Assembly: GCA_004294465.1 (NCBI GenBank)
Contig: REAV01000189.1
Coordinates: 1-11,368 of the forward strand
DNA length: 11,368 nucleotides
Direction: 5' to 3'
From: Sphingobacteriia bacterium
GTDB lineage: Bacteria > Bacteroidota > Bacteroidia > Chitinophagales > Chitinophagaceae
The first letter of the stretch is position 1. Each line of letters begins with the position of its first letter. Of this stretch, positions 7,143 to 11,368 are shown piece after piece. The notes below the pieces were generated by a model that saw only the letters and a program-made list of their open reading frames with translations, did not search any database and was not told the origin of the DNA. A program made the position numbers and the translations under genes.

Positions 7143-9020
7143 TTAAACATTGACTATCAATACAGGAATTGCTAACTGATGTCTAACATCTTCTATAGTC
7201 TCACCAAAAATATAATCCTTTAGTCCTGCATGACGATGGGCTCCCATCACCAACATGTCTACATTGGATTCTTTTACTATTCTTACAATTTCATTTACCC
7301 GATTATGGTATCCTAGAATACCTTTTACCTGATATCCTTTTTTGGATAATTGTTGCACATAAGATTCCAGTCTTTCTTTGTCTTTTCTTGTTTCAGCATC
7401 ATCACTGGCTGCTTCGAGATATTTTGCAGATACACTTTCAACAATATGAAGTAAAACATAGGATACTTCTTCATTCCCTTGTGCAAGTGCATGTGCAATT
7501 AATTTTTCATCGGAATGTGAAAATTCCAATGCAATAGCTATACTGTTCACTTGATTGACTTTTAAATCTTCCAATAAAGGAGCATCACCATGTAATAAAG
7601 CCTCTTTGGCAACTTTTCTTTTTTTAAGGATAGGATAAAAGGTCATCGTAAGAAATAACCAAATAAAGGCCAGAATAGCCATTACAATGAAAATTTTTGG
7701 AACAATGCCAATAGAAGAATTCAATAAGTCTTTGGCTTCATTTGTTACCAGATTTACATTCAAAATCACTAATATAATAGCAATTAACCAGGCAAATATC
7801 TTGGTTGAAATGCCAATGGCAAACTCTCCCATGGCAGATTTATCGCTTACAAAATGAATCAATGGAATTACAGCATAGCCCAATTGAAGACTTAAAATTA
7901 CTTGACTAAAGACCAATAAATCGTCTACTTTATCTACCCCATAAATTAAAATGACTAAAACAGCAGGCACAATAGCGATCAATCTGGTAAGTAATCTTCT
8001 CAACCAGGGATTGATTCTTAATTGCAAGTAACCTTCCATAACTATTTGACCAGCAAGAGTTCCTGTTAGTGTAGAACTTTGCCCTGCTGCAATCAAAGCA
8101 ACAGCAAAAAGTATTGGAGCCAGGGCAGATCCCAGTAAAGGTTCCAGCAATTTATGCGCATCTTCTATTTTGGCAACCTGCGTGTTACCAGTTTTAAAAA
8201 ATACCGTTGCCGCCAAAACCAATATAGCTGTGTTTACTAAAAATGCTGCATTCAATGCAATCGTACTATCAATAAAATTATATTTTAGGGCAGTTTTAAT
8301 ACCTTCTTTGGTAGGTGCTATTTTTCTGGTTTGCACCAATGCGGAATGTAGATACAAGTTATGTGGCATTACAGTAGCGCCGATGATGCCCACTGCAATA
8401 TATAAAGCCTTATCGTTCAGTTTTGATGGAATTAGCCCTTTTGCAACTTCCAACATGGGAGGCTGCGCTAGCAATATTTGCACCAAAAATGAAGCTCCAA
8501 TCACTGCAACAAGCCCAATAATAAAAGCCTCCATTTTTCGAATCCCATATTGTTGTAATAATAAAAAAAGGAAAGTATCTAGTACAGTAATGGCTGTTCC
8601 CCATACAATCGGAATTCCAGTTAATAAATGGATACCTATGGCCATTCCCAATACTTCAGCTAAATCACATGCTGCTATTGCCAATTCTGCCAATATATAG
8701 AGACAAAAATTAACCAGAGGTGGGTACACTTCCCGATTGGCTTGCGCTAAATCCCTTCTTCTTACAATACCTAATCTGGCACTTAAACTTTGTAGCAAAA
8801 GGGCCATTAAATTGCTCATGAGTAATACCCAAATCAATTTGTATCCAAATTGCGCCCCACCTTGTAAATCGGTGGCCCAATTTCCCGGATCCATATACCC
8901 AACACTCACTAAATAGGCAGGTCCAATATAAGCCAATACCCTTTTAAAGCCTTTTCTGGGTAAAGTAGTATCGACCGACTCGTGCACTTCACTTAAAGAG
9001 TTTTCTGGATGTTTCCTCAT
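7143..9020 (-). CDS. mntH: Nramp-family divalent metal transporter (MntH) with C-terminal universal stress protein domain
   Basis: This is an inner-membrane, proton-coupled importer of Mn2+ or Fe2+. The Nramp part spans about residues 25-465, with around 11 membrane segments. It carries the metal-site motifs DPGN (44-47, first segment) and MPHN (218-221, sixth segment), plus ACDLAEVLG in the third. After a linker (about 466-490), residues 491-625 form a universal stress protein (USP) domain, starting [10 protein letters not shown] and ending IPVLIVNV. Plain bacterial MntH is about 410-440 residues, so the 625-residue length is due to the fusion, a design I recall from other Bacteroidota. The USP nucleotide motif G-x2-G-x9-G-(S/T) reads [15 protein letters not shown] (593-607): the second glycine is R596 and the final S/T is E607, so ATP binding is uncertain. 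The gene is divergent from the lipoprotein gene and lies upstream of icd. Confidence 0.94.
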   Translation of the reverse strand: MRKHPENSLSEVHESVDTTLPRKGFKRVLAYIGPAYLVSVGYMDPGNWATDLQGGAQFGYKLIWVLLMSNLMALLLQSLSARLGIVRRRDLAQANREVYPPLVNFCLYILAELAIAACDLAEVLGMAIGIHLLTGIPIVWGTAITVLDTFLFLLLQQYGIRKMEAFIIGLVAVIGASFLVQILLAQPPMLEVAKGLIPSKLNDKALYIAVGIIGATVMPHNLYLHSALVQTRKIAPTKEGIKTALKYNFIDSTIALNAAFLVNTAILVLAATVFFKTGNTQVAKIEDAHKLLEPLLGSALAPILFAVALIAAGQSSTLTGTLAGQIVMEGYLQLRINPWLRRLLTRLIAIVPAVLVILIYGVDKVDDLLVFSQVILSLQLGYAVIPLIHFVSDKSAMGEFAIGISTKIFAWLIAIILVILNVNLVTNEAKDLLNSSIGIVPKIFIVMAILAFIWLFLTMTFYPILKKRKVAKEALLHGDAPLLEDLKVNQVNSIAIALEFSHSDEKLIAHALAQGNEEVSYVLLHIVESVSAKYLEAASDDAETRKDKERLESYVQQLSKKGYQVKGILGYHNRVNEIVRIVKESNVDMLVMGAHRHAGLKDYIFGETIEDVRHQLAIPVLIVNV

Positions 9021-9032
9021 TATTAATAATTG

Positions 9033-9052
9033 GGATAAATCTAAATTTATTC
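9033..9052. promoter_or_regulatory. Interrupted palindrome upstream of mntH, possible metal-regulator operator
   Basis: ATAAAT (9035-9040) and ATTTAT (9045-9050) are inverted repeats around CTAA. Outer pairing resumes at G9033/C9052 after one mismatch. The centre of symmetry is about 23 nt before the mntH ATG, and the right arm overlaps the candidate -7 box. A dyad here would suit repression by an MntR/DtxR- or Fur-type protein, but no regulator gene is in the window and AT-rich dyads also arise by chance. Confidence 0.3.
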
Positions 9053-9071
9053 GGTCATCTTAACAAACAAA
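9042..9071 (-). promoter_or_regulatory. Candidate promoter of mntH
   Basis: Read on the minus strand, TTTG (complement of 9068-9071) is followed after 18 nt by TAAATTTA (9042-9049). This is one base off the Bacteroidota -7 box TAnnTTTG, at nearly the usual spacing. The -7 box lies about 21 nt before the mntH ATG. The match is partial and the region is AT-rich. Confidence 0.35.
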
Positions 9072-9120
9072 AAATGAACAAAGCAACTAATAAGTGTATT
9101 TTTATTACAAATATTCAGGT

Positions 9121-10071
9121 ATGAATAAATGGATTGGAGCATTCTTGATTGTACTCATTTTTAGTTGCAAAGAAAAGCAAATTGACTTTTCGGGTGATGT
9201 GCCATTAAAACAAAAAGACTTCTTTGGCATTTTTAAACCAATGAATCTCCCCTATTCTATCAGTGATACCAATATCGATAAAAATGCAGATACCTTAAGT
9301 ATTGGCGTTAAAGCATTCTTGCAATTTTTCCCCGATAGTGCCTTTGCACTTGTATCAGGGAAAAATAGAAAATTAATCATTCATCCGATTGGTAAAATCG
9401 AAAAAGAAAAAGAAGCGTACTATTTAGTATTGATTACACAGCAAAAAGTAAAAAAGATTGTTGTATTTGTAACAGATAAAAAAAATAAATTCCTAGGCGT
9501 TAAAGAATTGTTGCAAAACAATTACAACGATGAGTACGCACATTCATTATCAATTAATAAAGAGCCTACATTTTTAATTAGTAAAGAAAAAATGGGCAAA
9601 GACAATCAGATACAATTTTCAAGAGCTGGCTGGGTATACAATGATGTAGGTATTTTTATGGTGGTAATTAATGATTCAAATGAAGACCCAAAAAAGTCTG
9701 AAGTAATCAATCCATTAGATACTTTACCTAAGAAAAATAAATTCAGTGGAGATTATGTAAAAGACAAAAAGAATTATGTTTCTATTCGGGATGGTAAGGA
9801 CTTAAATAATTACTCATTTTTTATACACTTCGAAAGAAATGAAGGTGCTTGTATTGGAGAACTGAAAGGAAATCTACAAATGAAAAAGCCCAATAGTGGC
9901 GTATTTAATGAAAATGGAGATCCTTGCATCATCGATTTTATTTTTGAAGGAAATGAAATAACTTTAAAAGAACAGGGCAGTTGCGGTAACCATCGTGGAA
10001 TCAAATGTTTTTTTAATGATTCCTTTATTAAAAAGAAAGAACCCAAACAAAAAGTCTCCAAAAAGCGATAG
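9121..10071 (+). CDS. Lipoprotein of unknown function
   Basis: I do not recognise this 316-residue protein. The chosen ATG at 9121 gives a lipoprotein signal: MNKWIGAFLIVLIFSC, with a lipobox-like IFS-C and Cys16 as the probable lipidated residue. An in-frame GTG at 9094 would add nine residues before the signal and is less likely. The mature part is lysine-rich. The middle (about residues 60-180) looks like alternating strands (KLIIHPIG, YYLVLITQQKVKKIVVFVTD). The C-terminal part (about 208-305) has four cysteines in the contexts EGACIGEL, GDPCII, QGSCGNHRG and IKCFF. With the pattern GDYV...YSFFIHF...ACIGEL...CIIDFIF, this resembles a small secreted beta-barrel-like domain with disulfides. 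The tail is basic (KKKEPKQKVSKKR). The gene is divergent from mntH and stands alone. It is likely anchored in the outer or inner membrane, facing the periplasm or outside. Confidence 0.75.
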   Translation: MNKWIGAFLIVLIFSCKEKQIDFSGDVPLKQKDFFGIFKPMNLPYSISDTNIDKNADTLSIGVKAFLQFFPDSAFALVSGKNRKLIIHPIGKIEKEKEAYYLVLITQQKVKKIVVFVTDKKNKFLGVKELLQNNYNDEYAHSLSINKEPTFLISKEKMGKDNQIQFSRAGWVYNDVGIFMVVINDSNEDPKKSEVINPLDTLPKKNKFSGDYVKDKKNYVSIRDGKDLNNYSFFIHFERNEGACIGELKGNLQMKKPNSGVFNENGDPCIIDFIFEGNEITLKEQGSCGNHRGIKCFFNDSFIKKKEPKQKVSKKR

Positions 10072-10176
10072 TCAACGTTTGCATAATGGTTTATCCACCT
10101 ATGTTAATGTGTAAAAATTACATTTTTGTCATTTTCACTTATATTGCACCGAGAATAGTTAACCAAACAAATACTT

Positions 10177-11100
10177 ATGAGTTTTAGAAATTACCAAGTT
10201 CCTTATGCAATCAATGAACAATATGCTAAAAAAGCAGCATATTTCTCAATGGAATTCGCCATACATCAACCATTAAAAATATACAGCGGTGGATTGGGTT
10301 ATTTAGCAGGCTCTCATTTAAGAAGTGCCTATGAATTAAGACAAAACATGATCGGTATTGGTATCTTATGGAAATATGGATATTATGATCAGGCAAGAAA
10401 CCAGGATCAAACTTTACAGGTAACATTCATGGAAAAAAATTACAGTTTCTTAGAAGACACTGGAATTAAATTTCAAATATTAATTCATGAACATCCTGTT
10501 TGGGTAAAAGCCTTTTATTTAAATCCAGAAACTTTTAAAAGTGCACCCCTCTTTTTATTGAGTACCGATTTGCCAGAGAACGATTATGTTTCTCAGACCA
10601 TCACACATAGATTATACGATGCCAATGTTGCCACCAAAGTAGCTCAGTTTATTTTGTTGGGAGTTGCAGGGGCAAAATTAATTGATGAGTTGTCTTTCAA
10701 TCCAGATGTTTATCATTTGAATGAAGCGCATGGTATATCTTCTGCATTTTATTTATTGAACAAATTCAAGAGTGTAGAAAAAGTTAAAGAGCATTTAGTT
10801 TTCACTACACATACTCCAGAAGAAGCAGGTAATGAAAAACACGATATTTATTTGTGTCATAAAATGAGTTATTTCTGTGGTCTTAGTATTGATGAGGTAA
10901 GAAAGCTTACCGGAATTAAAGACGATCAATTTAATCACTCTTTGGCAGCACTTGCGCTTGCAATTGAAATCCAAAAACCATCATGGCTATTTGGATCAAA
11001 CCGAATTTATTTAATAAATATTTCATACATTAACTTTAAAAACACCAAACTAGCAAAACTTGCAAACACTACTCTAATGACCTGTTGGGGTGTTTTTTGA
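10177..11100 (+). CDS. glgP: Alpha-glucan phosphorylase, N-terminal part only (broken at its 3' end)
   Basis: This is the N-terminal part of the short alpha-glucan (glycogen/maltodextrin) phosphorylase type, which releases glucose 1-phosphate from storage glucan. Matching blocks are AAYFSMEFAI (20-29), KIYSGGLGYLAGSHLRSAYE (34-53), GIGILWKYGYYDQ (60-72), LLSTDLPENDY (127-137), YHLNEAHG (179-186) and FTTHTPEEAGNEKHD (209-223). Family similarity holds to about residue 262 (FNHSLAALALA). After that the sequence (IEIQKPSWLFGSNRIYL onward) does not fit, and the last 94 nt run antisense through the TauE-like gene. The usual protein is, from memory, about 550 residues. The missing C-terminal half carries the pyridoxal-phosphate lysine and the EASGTSGMK-type phosphate loop, so this product would be inactive. 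The start is sound: an A-rich leader (ACCAAACAAATACTT) precedes it. The true end of phosphorylase-like sequence is near 10962. Confidence 0.88.
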   Translation: MSFRNYQVPYAINEQYAKKAAYFSMEFAIHQPLKIYSGGLGYLAGSHLRSAYELRQNMIGIGILWKYGYYDQARNQDQTLQVTFMEKNYSFLEDTGIKFQILIHEHPVWVKAFYLNPETFKSAPLFLLSTDLPENDYVSQTITHRLYDANVATKVAQFILLGVAGAKLIDELSFNPDVYHLNEAHGISSAFYLLNKFKSVEKVKEHLVFTTHTPEEAGNEKHDIYLCHKMSYFCGLSIDEVRKLTGIKDDQFNHSLAALALAIEIQKPSWLFGSNRIYLINISYINFKNTKLAKLANTTLMTCWGVF

Positions 11101-11368
11101 GAAACACTAACTCCCATAGGTGCAAATATAAACGTACTTAAAATTAGCGGAAAAACTACAGGTAAAACAATATAACCAATTTGCCAATCGCTAATATATT
11201 GTGGTGGAATATCAGATAAATTATAGATGCCAAGCACTATGGCAAATAATGGAATAACACCATTAGAAATGGAACTCGCTTTTTTAATAGATTGTTTCAT
11301 CACATCTGTGAAAATGGGTGTCATCACCACACCGCCACCCAATCCTGAAAACGCAGTAACAATGCCTG
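11007..11368 (-). CDS. TauE/SafE-family sulfite/anion exporter, C-terminal part (runs off the window)
   Basis: This is the C-terminal half of a TauE/SafE permease, an inner-membrane family linked to export of sulfite and organosulfonates, or other anions. The frame is open to the window edge, so the N-terminal half lies outside. A TTG at 11340-11342 is just an internal leucine, because coding continues upstream as GIVTAFSGLGGG. The family signature of the second repeat is clear: FSGLGGGVVMTPIF, followed by KKASSISNGVIPLFAIVLGIYN. Three to four hydrophobic segments follow, including IGYIVLPVVFPLILSTFIFAPMG, here cut to its recognisable core PVVFPLILSTFIF, and VVFASFASLVFLKLMYEIF near the end. 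The residues SVSQKTPQQVIRVVFA are also typical of the last loop. The gene converges on and overlaps the broken glgP frame by 94 nt. Substrate cannot be judged. Confidence 0.85.
   Translation of the reverse strand, partial: GIVTAFSGLGGGVVMTPIFTDVMKQSIKKASSISNGVIPLFAIVLGIYNLSDIPPQYISDWQIGYIVLPVVFPLILSTFIFAPMGVSVSQKTPQQVIRVVFASFASLVFLKLMYEIFIK

Noticed and set aside
8170..8700. A 176-codon open frame on the plus strand inside mntH
   Set aside because: It is fully antisense to the conserved Nramp membrane region, and its peptide has no family resemblance. It is a shadow of mntH codon structure.
9094..9120. A GTG start at 9094 for the lipoprotein
   Set aside because: It would put nine extra residues (YFYYKYSG after the start) in front of an otherwise standard lipoprotein signal that begins with MNKW at 9121.
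10125..10147. TTTG followed by TATATTGC as a promoter of glgP
   Set aside because: The spacing is only 11 nt instead of about 19, and the -7 box is imperfect. TATATTGC alone, 29 nt before the ATG, is suggestive but not enough.
11007..11342. TTG at 11340-11342 as the start of the TauE-like gene
   Set aside because: Coding continues upstream in frame with the conserved GIVTAFSG residues to the window edge, so the TTG is an internal leucine in the GLGGG motif.
1..11368. A novel defence, mobile or biosynthetic system
   Set aside because: All confident genes are housekeeping or widespread Bacteroidota families. I see no transposase, integrase, nuclease, repeat array or secondary-metabolite enzyme.

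Overview
The window looks like chromosomal DNA from a member of the Bacteroidota, most likely the Chitinophagaceae/Sediminibacterium side. I base this on gene families, not on a search. The DNA is strongly AT-rich. The genes lack Shine-Dalgarno sites and have A-rich leaders, and at least one has a TAnnTTTG-type -7 promoter element. Several proteins are of kinds typical of this phylum: an OstA/LptA-like protein, a lone BamA/TamA-type barrel, DUF2911, DUF2452 and DUF1569 proteins, an Nramp transporter fused to a universal stress protein domain, and the short type of alpha-glucan phosphorylase.

Layout. Positions 1-349 hold no gene I can name. From about 317 to 3787 there is a tight plus-strand run: the C-terminal end of an OstA/LptA-like protein, the Na+/H+ antiporter NhaA (14 nt later), and a BamA/TamA-like outer-membrane protein that starts one base after the nhaA stop. 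A secreted DUF2911 protein follows, closed by a strong hairpin terminator. Next comes a two-gene unit of a DUF2452 protein and a DUF1569 (DinB-like) protein, which meets the minus-strand icd gene at a shared, probably bidirectional terminator. On the minus strand lie mntH (Nramp-USP fusion) and downstream of it icd (NADP-dependent isocitrate dehydrogenase), which has its own promoter element. A divergent intergenic region with a palindrome separates mntH from a plus-strand lipoprotein of unknown function. The window then ends with a broken alpha-glucan phosphorylase gene that runs into the 3' part of a minus-strand TauE/SafE permease gene.

How the genes fit together. The content is mostly housekeeping: envelope biogenesis (OstA-like, BamA-like), ion and metal transport (NhaA, MntH), the TCA cycle (Icd) and storage-glucan breakdown (GlgP). 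I see no mobile element, CRISPR array, RNA gene, toxin-antitoxin pair or defence system, and no convincing new system. The oddest feature is that both outermost plus-strand genes are broken. The OstA-like gene loses its reading frame on the left, and glgP stops matching its family at about 10960 and becomes antisense to another gene. This suggests chimeric joins near the two ends (assembly or amplification artefacts) or real rearrangement breakpoints.
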